Position numbers and translations under genes: made by a program | Assembly (NCBI GenBank): GCA_049999765.1 | Contig: JBNGIQ010009497.1 | Span: 40,613 to 64,046, forward strand | Source of the DNA: Phaeoceros laevis | Lineage: Eukaryota > Anthocerotophyta > Anthocerotopsida > Notothyladales | Direction: 5' to 3' | DNA length: 23,434 nt | The notes under the pieces: model-generated | The model's input: the letters and a program-made list of their open reading frames with translations, nothing else | The model's database searches: none | Told to the model about the DNA's origin: nothing | Shown here: positions 10,875-20,615 of the stretch, piece after piece | How positions within the stretch are numbered: the stretch's first letter is position 1 | Layout: each line of letters begins with the position of its first letter

Positions 10875-12166
10875 ATGGGAGGAAGGAAGGATGACCAAAT
10901 TAAAGACAGCTCGGGGGCACGTTTAAGGAAGCAGATGCTGTCAGCGGGGCTCGCTGGAATGCTCGCTGACGGTACAATGTTCCCGATGATGACTGTCAAA
11001 TCGCGGTTACAGGTAACCTACTGTATGGAAAAGTTTTGTTGTTCGGCGGTGTGAGGTGTGTTTTGAACTTGTATCATGTGAAATTCACTCAGGGTGCTTT
11101 GGTTGCAGGTCCAGGGAGGAGGAGGAGGGTCAGCGTCGTATATGTACAACGGTCCTTTGCATGCCATCAAGACCATAGCTGCGAAAGAGGGCATCAGGAC
11201 TCTGTACAAGGGCTACTCAACCGTAGCATTGACAATCCCTGGACAGGGACTCTACATGGGTGTCTACCAGTCTTTTAAGAAACTTGTGCCAGGTACTTCT
11301 TTACTTCCAGCTGGTGGTCCTTCCAGCTAGCATGACTAGCACAGGGTTCTATTTTACCCCATCAGGCTGATTCTGCTTGTCTCAGGGGGAGACGATAATC
11401 CATTGGTGCACTTTTGCGGAGGCTTGGTAGCTACACTCGTGCAGTCCACATTCACGGTGCCTATAGAAATTGTCAGACAACGGCAAATGGTGCAACAAAC
11501 AGGAGCAGGCGCTTATACGGTATTTTCTGTTTCTGAATGTCACGTAGTGTACAACGTTCACAGCATTGTTTGGACTGTCGCGTAACCTCAGCAGCAAAGT
11601 TTCTTCACAGGGCTCGCTGGATGCTGTGACTTCCATATACCGGCAAGAAGGAGTGGGGGCTTTGTACAGGGGGTTTTTTCTGGCCCAAATGGTATGGGGT
11701 CCATACAATGCAATTTACTTCCCTCTCTGGGAGGGAACAAAGAGGCTTGCAGTGTGGTACTGTGGAGTGGAATCTGTGTCAAAACTTGATATGCGATGGG
11801 AGCTTGCCAGTTCCTTCTGCAGTGCTGCCTTCGCTGCCGGAGTAACTAACCCCATGGTGACCTACAACACGCTGACTCTCTGACTTTCTTGCAAGTTCAT
11901 ATGTTGCATTCATGTGGTGAGCTTACCTAGCAGGCTGCTTTGCTGCACAGGATATTGTTAAGACAAGGTTACAAGTTCAGGGGACAAGCAACGTCTCTAG
12001 CAGCACCAAGTACAATGGAGCAGTAGATGCTGCAAAGTCGATTTGGAGACAAGAAGGCTGGCAAGGATTCACAAAAGGAGCGACGTCCAGAATGTTGTGG
12101 ATTGCTCCTTCGAGTATGATAATGTTCACCACCTTCGATCAACTCATGAAAAGGCTGGCCTCCTGA
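10875..12166 (+). CDS. Mitochondrial carrier family (SLC25) protein, SLC25A44-like, complete
   Basis: Five exons (10875-11012, 11109-11292, 11386-11519, 11611-11856, 11951-12166) join with intact phases into 918 nt, a 305-residue protein, the usual length for a six-helix inner-membrane carrier. The three tandem modules are clear. Module 1 has FPMMTVKSRLQ, then GIRTLYKGYSTVALTIPGQG. Module 2 has VPIEIVRQRQ, then GVGALYRGFFLAQMVWGP. Module 3 has NPMDIVKTRLQ, then GWQGFTKGATSRMLWIAPSS. The acidic residue of the first PX[DE]XX[KR]X[KR] signature is replaced by Met. That, and the second and third motifs, resemble the SLC25A44 group (branched-chain amino acid carrier in animals). The ATG follows an in-frame stop at 10836-10838. 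The substrate cannot be read from the sequence. Confidence 0.93.
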
Positions 12167-12232
12167 AACATGACACTGTCAAACCTGTTGTATATAAGTA
12201 CTTGTTGGCAGGAAAACAGTTGATAAGGGTTG

Positions 12233-12332
12233 NNNNNNNNNNNNNNNNNNNNNNNNNNNNNNNNNNNNNNNNNNNNNNNNNNNNNNNNNNNNNNNNNNNN
12301 NNNNNNNNNNNNNNNNNNNNNNNNNNNNNNNN
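12233..12332. other. Assembly gap, 100 N
   Basis: Exactly 100 N follow the carrier gene by 66 nt. A round 100 usually marks a scaffold join of unknown size, so the carrier 3' UTR is incomplete and the distance to the TBP-like gene is not known. Confidence 0.95.
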
Positions 12333-13130
12333 TAGACGTGAGGATGATATCTCAGTGGAGGTGGCCCGTCGGTTACGTTCACAGATTTAAGGCTGTATCG
12401 CAGTGTGCTGAGTTTCCTTATCTGTCCTACAGCCACCCTGAAGAGGAACAGATGCAATGAAAGGCGCAGGTTGTTACTTGCCCCTGAATGATTTTTCGGA
12501 TCAAAATGACTGTACTCTCTCTGAGAAAGAACATTAAGCTGAACCCTACCCCAACTCCGGAGATCATTTGCTGAGAACAGCAAGCCAACTGGCAATTTTG
12601 GCATCCGGCATGCAATGTAACTGACAAATGTAACTGCCTTACTAACAACACAGCTAACAACACACGTCCAGGTACCTAGCTAGGTGACTGATGGGTCTCT
12701 TCCTCCTATCCAGGATCTTCAAAGTCATGCACCCGCAAGTGCTGCTGCCTCCAATTGCACCGCCATCATCACATTTATGGAACCCTCGCACTCTAAAATA
12801 TAATAGCTTTCCTGCCAGCCATCCCCTTAAACCTATAATGGCAGGCGCTGTGTTCAAGCAACAGGTTCATCCAAAGAGAAGGTCGGCGCGGATAAGACCC
12901 CTGGCAGGTTCTTACAACATATATTTCTCGGTCCTGGTCACCCCGCGCACAGAGTTTGAATCCTGGATTTAAAAGCAGAAGCCAGCTTTCATGTTTCAGG
13001 GTTGATGTCAAATTCCTCGGCCTTGGACACCGAGACTCCGAGAGCCGAGCCCTAAATAACCAGGTGGGGCAGCAGCTGGGCCAAGTGGGGCATAAGTCTG
13101 AGGCTCTGAGCTACAGAGCGCAATCGGAGG
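12333..13130. other. Upstream region of the TBP-like gene, no gene found
   Basis: Short frames on both strands show no family motif and the base composition is mixed. A TATA-like TAAATAA lies at 13053-13059, 72 nt before the ATG of the TBP-like gene, and is a possible core promoter element. Confidence 0.4.
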
Positions 13131-13973
13131 ATGCAAGGACTTCGCCAAGACATGGACGTCGACGCGCTCGGTGCAGGGGTAGAAGATCTCGACGCCTCGG
13201 CGATCGCTGACTTGCTGCAAATCCAGCAGATCCAATGCACCTTCCAGCTCGGGATGCGTGTCGAACCCGGTGACCTTGCCTACCTAATGCCCCGCACCAA
13301 GTATTCCTACAAGAACAGGAAGACAAGTGACAGGAAGCCACCGGACCGATTCAACCGCGTCTTCTACGAAGCCAAGAACCCTACAGCGATTTTTGCCATC
13401 TATGCCAGCGGCAGGGTTTTGTTGCTGAACGGAGAAAGCGAGGCCCTAGCCAAGATTGCTTGCAAACGACTGGTTAGATTTCTCCGGGCGATTGAGGACT
13501 ACAAGTTGGCGAAATTTCTGAACTTCAAAATAAACACCATGTCGGCGATAGTACCAGAGAAATATTGGTTTCCCTTGCGGATCAACACTTTGGAGGCTCT
13601 GCTCAAGGCAGACAAAGGGCTTCCGCAATGCTTCTACGATTCTGACTCTACGAATTTATGTGTAATCGTACAGAAGATGCCTTTCATTAGGAATAGTGTG
13701 AGAGTGCTTATGTTTAACGCAGGAGGTGTGAGGGTTTTGGGGGGAAAATCAATGGCTGAACTCAAGGAGGCTTTCAAAAGAGTTTATCCCTATGTTGTTG
13801 CAGCCAAGATCAACACTCCACGCGTACTGAAGCCCAATGGAAAAAGAGTACATTGGAAAGACATGAGCCTAGTCGGCGTTTCTGGCGCAAGAGCTGCTGC
13901 AGCTGCTGCTGCTCCTCCTCCTGCTGAAAAAGATGCTGCCATAGAAATTGTTGCTGATGCTGCAGTTGCTTGA
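13131..13973 (+). CDS. Divergent TATA-binding-protein-like factor, intronless
   Basis: The 280-residue protein shows the two direct repeats of the TBP saddle. Repeat 1 is about residues 32-122: IQQIQCTFQL, then DRFNRVFYEAKNPTAIFAIY-ASGR, matching RFAAVI...TTALIFASGK of TBP. Repeat 2 is about 130-226: FLNFKINTMSAI, then WFPLRINTLEAL, then VRVLMFNAGGVRVLGGKS and YPYVV, matching [21 protein letters not shown] and VLLIFVSGKIV...IYPVL. TBP inserts four Phe into the minor groove. By my alignment two remain (F74, F195), one is Tyr (Y91) and one is Leu (L176). A 55-residue basic, then Ala/Pro-rich tail (residues 226-280) has no TBP counterpart. An in-frame stop at 13107 supports a start at 13131; a second ATG is at 13152. 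Sequence identity to ordinary plant TBP is very low. It could be a TBP-related factor of this lineage, or a gene from a large DNA virus or mobile element. Fold assignment is good; DNA binding is unproven. Confidence 0.75.
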   Translation: MQGLRQDMDVDALGAGVEDLDASAIADLLQIQQIQCTFQLGMRVEPGDLAYLMPRTKYSYKNRKTSDRKPPDRFNRVFYEAKNPTAIFAIYASGRVLLLNGESEALAKIACKRLVRFLRAIEDYKLAKFLNFKINTMSAIVPEKYWFPLRINTLEALLKADKGLPQCFYDSDSTNLCVIVQKMPFIRNSVRVLMFNAGGVRVLGGKSMAELKEAFKRVYPYVVAAKINTPRVLKPNGKRVHWKDMSLVGVSGARAAAAAAAPPPAEKDAAIEIVADAAVA

Positions 13974-13980
13974 CTAGATT

Positions 13981-14302
13981 ATCTATCAGGTTCTAGCTAG
14001 CCTTTGCTTTATCATGGTGTTTGCTATGGCTACTACATAAGACATTTGTTACAAGTAGCTCAATGTTGTTGATGCTACAACTACTTAGATAGATGATCTA
14101 TCAAGTTCTAGCTAGCGTGTGCTTTATCAGAGTGTTTGCTCTGGCTATTATGCAAGACATTTGTTACAAGTAGCTCAATTGTTGATGATGCTTCAGCTAC
14201 TTAGATAGATCATCTATCAGGTTCTAGCTAGCCTTTGCTTTATCATGGTGTTTGCTCTGGCTACTATACAAGACATTTGTTACAAGTAGCTCAGTTCTTG
14301 AT
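13981..14302. repeat. Tandem repeat, about 2.8 copies of 115/116 bp
   Basis: The unit begins ATCTATCAGGTTCTAGCTAG at 13981, and recurs at 14096 (one change in this stretch) and 14212. Each unit contains GACATTTGTTACAAGTAGCTC. The array starts 7 nt after the TBP-like stop codon, so it would be in the 3' UTR. Copies differ by a few substitutions and indels. Confidence 0.9.
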
Positions 14303-14686
14303 AATTACAGGATACTTTTTGAGTTACAGGGAATGCTGAGCACGGGCTTGATTACAACATCTCTTGCTTTTTGAGTTATGACAAGATGTTGACCATCAAC
14401 TAGTATGTCTTTGAGTTGCTTTGAAGGAGTTCTCTCTTCAAGGAATTTGTATTGTTCATATTACACAACACTTCCATAATTTTGTGCAGGTTCCATAAGA
14501 AACTCCAAGCAAATAGATTCGTAGGATCCTACTTTCAAGCGTGCAAGCTCTCTAGATGAAGCAAAGGGATGTAGAGAGATATTAATTGTAAAGGAGCTGA
14601 ATAGAGTTCTTTTAAGTATAGTGCCCAAAGTTATGGTTTGCAACTTTGCATGTCTTTCTTAACATATGCCAAGGGATAGCCGGATA

Positions 14687-14808
14687 GCACTTAGTAGTTT
14701 TTTAGTAGTTCTTGCACTTAGTAGTTCTTTAGTAGTTCTTGCACTTAGTAGTTCTTTAGTAGTTCTTTAGATAGCCGGATAGCACTTAATAGTTCTTTAG
14801 TAGTTCTT
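14687..14808. repeat. 27-bp minisatellite, four units
   Basis: Units at 14687-14713, 14714-14740, 14741-14767 and 14782-14808 read GCACTTAGTAGTTCTTTAGT plus AGTTCTT with two single-base changes in all. A spacer ATAGCCGGATA precedes both the first and the fourth unit, so the array carries a higher-order repeat. Each unit is itself built of two TTTAGTAGTTC-like halves. Confidence 0.9.
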
Positions 14809-14809
14809 T

Positions 14810-15860
14810 AAAGAGTGCAGGACTGTAAGATTCATTCTTAAAATGGCAATGCCCATATGCATGTGCTCATAGATAATTATAGATGCTAGATGCTGGTAGA
14901 TAATTCATTCGGAGGTAAATGCGGGTTGTTGATCATATCAACTGTAGCATGTAAGGTGGCAGGTATCCTTACAACCGATGTAATCTCGTGTCTGACTTTC
15001 TTAGACAATAGGGGCACCCCGCAATTAGCTCTGGACTAACTCTTGAACGAAATTGGTAAGTTCTCTCGAGTGACACAGATCTCAAGTGCCTTAGGTGTTC
15101 ATAGATTGTAAGCCCCTTGTTGTGAAGGCTCTACATGTGGTGCCAAACTAAGAACCTGTTCTAATCATGTATGCTTGGGTGGTTAACATCTGCAGGGGCT
15201 GCTCTCGTCGCAGCCGGCTAGAAGGTTCGGCTCTGGTTGCTCCATGAAGCCCTGTGATTGATAGCGGACAGATAGGATGCAGGTAGGATAGCCTGCAGCT
15301 GGTTGGAATGGGGTTCTTGAATACCAACTTGGGGCTTGCTTGATCTACCTTTAGTAGCTTTGCCTGTATGCAAAGAGCAGCTGCGCAATAGCGTGTCTTG
15401 TTACTGTGCTTGCTGGCATTTTCGGTTCTGTTTGGTTACGGCAAGAAGATCAGGAAGGAGGTGTAGAGATACTTCCAGTGATTTCCAGTGGTAGAGCAGA
15501 TGAGGTAGCGCCATCTTCCCCCCTGTCCGGCATGTCTTCCAGCAGTCTACTGCTGCTCAGTTTGCTCTCATTGACCAGTCATCCTTGGATGAAGTTTTGC
15601 TTATGCCGTCGGGTACGATTCTGCCAAAGAGCTACGCTGTTTTGGTTGTTCCCTTCCTCTTGGAGTTGGTTTCTTGTGAAACCTGAGCCACGGAATCCAA
15701 TCGAGTTGTATCCCATGAGCCTTCTCACGATCATAAAACAAACTCCAGCCTCAGGATTAGACCTGGAATAGATTGCCGTCATTTCACTGGATGATGATTG
15801 TAACTTTTCTTTATCCTTCGATGAAACACTGTGAGTGCAAGCTTACAGAGCATGTTTTTG
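14810..15860. other. Gene-poor stretch with a possible coding relic
   Basis: Most of this stretch shows nothing recognisable. At 15406-15771 a plus-strand frame begins LAGIFGSVWLRQEDQEGGVE. From about 15545 the neighbouring frame looks better (FALIDQSSLDEVLLMPSG, then the hydrophobic YAVLVVPFLLELVS) and ends at a stop near 15690. This would fit a frameshifted relic or two exons of an unidentified gene. I do not recognise it. Confidence 0.25.
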
Positions 15861-15899
15861 GTGTCACAAACACATTAGATCACAAGAAACGGGTTCGGA

Positions 15900-18800
15900 T
15901 TCGGTATCTATGATCGACGCGATCCAGGGGCAGGGTTCGGATCCGTTGTGCCACATGGTCGGAGCAAAATACAGACATAAGGACCGTCTACCAGAGTAAC
16001 ATTCTGCCACAATCCTAGCCGAGCTATTCCAGACGACCATCCTAAGGTTCCAAGTATGAACAAGGTTTGGTGAGGGCAGACAAGGCGGATGTTGTGCTAT
16101 CACGGCGGAGAATGCGTCTGCCGAAACAGGTCGTGATGGTTTTTGCCCGAACTTGCACCACCGATCGGGCTGTGCACAGAGGAGGCAGCACCCCACAACA
16201 GTCTACTTTCTGTACGAAGCACGCCTTCCTTACGCAGGTGCACCCTGGTAAGAGCAGGAACGGCTGGCTGGTGATGTTCGCATTTCCTTACAGCACTTAC
16301 CTCTGGGTGGATGTGTCCACACTTCCTCATTGAGTCCTCTTTCCTGCTTGAGAATTCCAGGGACTCTGAATTTCGAAAGGCCATGGAACAAGGGTGTTTT
16401 AGTATCTCTTCCCGCCGCCTTGCACAGCTCTTGGTAACCTGCTGCGGAGCTCCAAATCCCGCTCATGTTCATGTGATTGAAAGACCGATGTGTTACCTCT
16501 TGACAATCGGATATGTCCTGTAGCGCTGCGGCAGGTGCCCTGTTCTCTTCAACCTTGGGACAGCTTCATTCTCGGGAAGCTTCCTGTCACCGACCCCAAA
16601 TGCGTGCACATCCCCATCCATGTCAGTCAACCAAGTCTGTCCTGGCTGCTTACATGCCAGAGACCTTACTCGCCTTGCCTGCATCTCCTTTGCCTTGTCC
16701 CACATTTCAGCGCCTGCATATATGTTGGACATCAGAACATATGCTGAAGCATCCTTTTCATCTAGCCTCACTGCAAACTACATCTAGCCTGTTGTTCAAC
16801 TTCAGACATTACTCCACTTCTGACAAGAGCCCAAAAGAGTGAACCACACAGCAGCATCAGGTTTGAGAGGCATGGTCTTCACCATTCGCAGTGCCTCGTC
16901 AAGTTAGCCAGCACGGCCCAGGAGGTCTACCATGCATGTGTAGTGCTCAATGGTTGGAGTGATGTCGCAGTCCCTGGTCATAACCTCAAAGTACGTCCGG
17001 CCTTTGTCCACCAGACCCACATGGCTGCAGACATTCAGCACACTAAGAAATGTGATGCCATCAGGCTGTATGCCCTCCTACCTCAAGCAAGCCAAATACG
17101 ACCTCACTGTCCCCTTGGCTGGTATATCCTGCAACCAGAGCACCCCATGCCGCAATCTCCCTTACGACCAATGAATCGAAAACATGCTGTGAATCCTCTA
17201 GGCTCCCGCACTTTGCATACATGTTAACCAAACTAGAGCCCATGGCCGAATCAGTCAGCAAACCTTGTTCCAGAATCTCTGTGCATGCAACTGCTTTCCA
17301 AGAGGAAGAGCTGCTACAGTTGATCATGCTTGCAGGAGGCATGCATACGTGACAGAATTGGGTGCACTGATGCCTTCTTGTTGCATATCACTGTAAAGAC
17401 AAATAGCTTTCTGTCCCATCCTTTTCTGGGCATAACCAGCGATCATAGCGTTCCATGCCACCACATTTTTTTGCTGAAGACTGTCAAAAACCTCCTGAGC
17501 ACTTTCTAAGCTCCCACATTGCGCATACATGTTGACCAAGCTGCCGCCCACAACCACGTCAGCTTGCAACCCTTGTTCTTCAGTCTGTGCATGGAGCTGC
17601 TTCCCCTGATCCAGAGCTTCTACGCCTACACCTGCACATGCCTGCAGGAGGCATACAAATGTGACAGAATTGGGTGGAGTGATGCCTTCAAGTTGCATGC
17701 AACTGTAAAGACTAAGAGCTTCCTGTCCCATTCCCCGGCTGGAGTAGCCTGAGATCATAGCAGTCCATGTCACCACGCTTTTGTGAGGTAGTTTGTCAAA
17801 CACTCTGCGAGCATCCTCCACACTCCCACACTTTGCATACATGTCAGCCAAGCTGGCACCAACAATGACATCGTCCTGTAATCCTCGCTCTTCAACCCTT
17901 GCATGCAGTTTCTTTCCAAGCGGCAAGTCTGCTACAGCTGCACACGCCTGTAGGAGGAAAACAAACGTGACAGAATTGGGTGCAGTCATGCCTTCCTTTT
18001 GCATACCACTGTATAGACTAAGGGCTTCCTCAGACCGTCCCTGATGAGCATAACCTGTAATCATGGTGGTCCACGTCACCACATTTCTGTGCGGAAGCTG
18101 TCAAATACTCTGCGAGCATCCACCAAACTCCCGCGCTTTGCATACATGTTCATCAAGCTCTTGCCCAAAACCACATCATCTTGCACTCATAGTCCTCCCA
18201 TCTGTGCATGAAGCTTCTTCCCCTGGTCTAGAGCTGCCACACCTAAACTCGCACATGCCTGCAAGAGGCATGCAAATGTAAAAGAGTTAGGGGCAGTGGT
18301 GCCTTCTTGTTGCATACTGGTGTGAAGATCCAGGGCTTCTTGACCCATCCCCTGCTGAGCATAACCAGCAATCATCGCATTCCACGTCACCACGTCTCTG
18401 TGATGAAGTCTGTCAAACACTCTCCGAGCATCCTCCAAGCTCCCACACTTTGCATACATGTCAACCAGGCAGTTTTGGACAAAAACATCTGGCTCCCCTG
18501 CACTAACAAGCACATGAGCATGCACATCCCTGCCAGTGGCTAAATCTCCTGCCGTGGCACAAGCTTTCAGAACTGTCACAAGAATACGATTGTCTGGCTT
18601 CACGGTTGACTCCTGCATCTGTCGATACAGTCGTATCGCTTGGTTTGGCTTTCCATGTCTAGCATGTGCGAAAATGATGGTTGCCCAATTCTAGACGTTT
18701 GGTGTAGAGTCTTTGGTAAAGACTCGCATTGCTTCCTCCAACCTCCCATGCGAAGCATACAATCCGATGAGGTGGGGAGCCAAGAATGCATGTCCTTCAT

Positions 18801-19404
18801 ACCCACTTTTGACAGTAAGGGCATGAACGCGCCTGCCCAGAACAAGGTCCTTGTGTGCAATACACTTCTTCAAGACACAGTAGAAGAGATGATTAGGGAT
18901 ATTGCATCCTCGCTGCACAAGAACATCCAACGCATCTACAGCCTCAGTCACATGTCCATCCTCACAGAGTTTCCTGCACATTCCAATTTCCAAACCGCGC
19001 GCATGTGCTGCTAACCTGCCAGAAGCTCCTTGACCCGAGGTAGACACAGACAAACGCGGCCCCGCCATCTGAGCGTCCCACATGGGTAGCTGAGAGTCCA
19101 CCCAATCAGGCCCGTACCGAGAGCTCAACCACAGGGCGTCCTTAGACATTTCGTGACCAAAATCAGGATGCCGGGCAGTCTCCTCAGTCCAGCTGGTGCC
19201 CCACCACTGTGCCGGAGCTGAGAAGACCACTTGCCGTAAATCCTCCTGCAGCAGCCCTGCTGCCGCTCCTTCTCTCGAACATGCTTTCCCGCACCAGCCT
19301 TTCCGTGCTTGGTGGCCGACGACATCAGACCCTCCATCCCGACAAACTCGGTATCGGCCCTTCCGGGCGTATCTGTATAGACTAAGGGCGTCCTCCGATA
19401 CCAT
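15900..19404 (-). pseudogene. PLS-class PPR gene with E/E+ (probably DYW) C-terminus, inactivated
   Basis: Minus-strand translation gives at least six PPR motif sets with phrases such as MYAKCGSLEDARRVFDRL, RDVVTWNAMIAGYAQQG and SFTFACLLQACA. These are followed by E/E+ sequence near 16500-16780 (ASAYVLMSNIYAGAEMWDKA, then WLTDMDGDVHAFGVGDRK). Such proteins are organelle C-to-U RNA editing factors. The frame is broken many times: TAG at 18691-18693, TGA at 18187-18189, a 1-nt loss near 18095, TGA at 17324-17326, frame changes near 17285 and 17070, and TAA at 16904-16906. Between the breaks the motifs are nearly perfect, so the inactivation looks recent. Weak traces of a DYW domain may lie at 15900-16480, including NGSEPCPW. 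The right end (19373-19404) is a PPR fragment cut by a tandem duplication. Sequencing error is unlikely for so many lesions. Confidence 0.85.
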
Positions 19405-19900
19405 ACCGTCCGGCCATGTTTGCCTTCATGCTCGATCACATGTACAAAAGGCAAGAAGGCAGTCAAAGCCCGAGGGTGTGTCTGTGTGCCGCAGTCCAGG
19501 GACTCGGACTCTTGTGTTCGGTTGAGTCTATGCGAAGGGGTTAACCCACCTCGGGATGAAAGAGTGCTGCGTAACGCTCGCGATCGTAGTCCGAAGCTTA
19601 TGAGGTGTGTGACACTCTGTGTATGTGTTTATTGTTTAACTTCCGATACCATACCGTCCGGCCATGTTTGCCTTCATGCTCGATCACAAAAGGCAAGCAG
19701 GCAGTCAAAGACCGAGGGTGTGTCTGTGTGCCGCAGTCCCGCAGTCCAGGGACTCGGACTCTAGTGTTCGGTTGAGTCTATGCGAAGGGGTTAAACCAAC
19801 CTCGGGTGGACTGAGATGAAAGAGTGCTGCGTAACGCTCGAGATCGTAGTCCGAAGCTTATGAGGTGTGTGACTTTCTGTGTATGTGTTTATTGTTTAAC
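19394..19900. repeat. Tandem duplication, 248- and 259-bp copies
   Basis: TCCGATACCATACCGTCCGG opens at 19394 and again at 19642. Each copy runs through CTCGGACTC and GTGTTCGGTTGAGTCTATGC to TGTGTTTATTGTTTAAC (ends 19640 and 19900). Copy 2 has a few extra short insertions. The left boundary falls inside a PPR codon stretch of the pseudogene and the right boundary touches the hairpin at 19903. Confidence 0.92.
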
Positions 19901-19902
19901 GA

Positions 19903-19985
19903 GTAGGTTAATGGCCCCCGGGAGGGTCGGATTATGCGTTATGACATATAACGCTATCCGGCGCGACAGGGGGCCATTAACCTAC
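19903..19985. repeat. 83-nt hairpin with perfect 17-bp arms
   Basis: GTAGGTTAATGGCCCCC (19903-19919) is the exact reverse complement of 19969-19985. Inside, GCGTTAT (19937-19943) pairs with ATAACGC (19948-19954) around a 4-nt loop, and the flanks of that inner stem (GTCGGAT and ATCCGGC) pair with small bulges. Nearly the whole segment could fold into one long stem. The origin may be a foldback or MITE terminus. Confidence 0.85.
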
Positions 19986-20042
19986 ATTAAGGGAACTGGC
20001 GAGTTGTTATCCGGTTGGCGAGCCCCGATGGAGGAAGCGGTA

Positions 20043-20118
20043 TCAGGCTATTTGCAGGGTGTGGTTTGTGTGCATGTTTGTCAGGCTATTTGCAAGGTGT
20101 GGTTTGTGTGCACGTTTG
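20043..20118. repeat. 38-bp tandem duplication
   Basis: TCAGGCTATTTGCAGGGTGT starts at 20043 and, with one change in that stretch, again at 20081. Each copy ends with GCATGTTTG or GCACGTTTG. It lies inside the foldback element. Confidence 0.9.
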
Positions 20119-20272
20119 CCAGCCGGTGGCGCGATGGTGAATGTTTCCGTTCTTCGGGCTATGCAATTGTGAGATGCGCACGAGGCGCTTTGCAAGGTTT
20201 TGCTTTCAAGAGGTTTAGTGCGCGAGCGTACGCTGCAATCGATGGTGAACCTCCCGGTGCCTCAGCTTCTTT

Positions 20273-20487
20273 GTCAAAGTGAAATTCAGAATGTTACAGC
20301 TGAAGAAGGACGGAAGCAAGGTTGCAGGGAGTCTACGACAAGGCCACGAGCTCGGAGAATTGAGACACTTGTTTTCAATGTCAAAGTGAAATTCAGAATG
20401 TTACAGCTTGAAGAAGGACGGAAGCAAGGTTGCAGGGAGTCTACGACAAGGCCACGAGCTCGGAGAATTGAGACACTTGTTTTCAAT
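20273..20487. repeat. 107/108-bp tandem duplication
   Basis: GTCAAAGTGAAATTCAGAAT starts at 20273 and 20380. The copies are identical except for one added T (GCTGAAG against GCTTGAAG), so the event is very recent. It lies inside the foldback element. Confidence 0.95.
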
Positions 20488-20521
20488 GAGATTTGCAGTC
20501 TTTTCAATGAGATTTGCAGTC
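20480..20521. repeat. 21-bp tandem duplication
   Basis: The 21-mer beginning TTTTCAATGAGATTTGCAGT occupies 20480-20500 and 20501-20521 without a difference. It overlaps the end of the 107-bp array. Confidence 0.95.
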
Positions 20522-20561
20522 GATAATGAAAAGACTGGCACCGACTGAGTAGCACAAGTTC

Positions 20562-20615
20562 AACGACACGACACGCGACTCCGGTTTGAACGACACGACA
20601 GGCGACTCCGGTTTC
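20562..20615. repeat. 27-bp tandem duplication
   Basis: AACGACACGACACGCGACTC starts at 20562, and AACGACACGACAGGCGACTC at 20589; both continue CGGTTT. It is the fourth two-copy duplication inside the foldback element. Confidence 0.9.

Noticed and set aside
13890-13930. Alanine-coding GCT/GCA run at the end of the TBP-like gene as a microsatellite expansion
   Set aside because: It is short and mixed in codons, so it reads as an ordinary low-complexity protein tail.
14687-14808. Short regular repeats resembling a CRISPR array
   Set aside because: The first three units abut without spacers, the host is a plant nucleus, and there are no cas genes. It is a minisatellite.
14981-15240. Possible LTR or primer-binding site of a retrotransposon
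   Set aside because: No matching second LTR, no polypurine tract and no gag/pol similarity were found in the window.
16943-17227. Plus-strand frames across the PPR pseudogene
   Set aside because: They are antisense shadows of repeated PPR codons on the minus strand.
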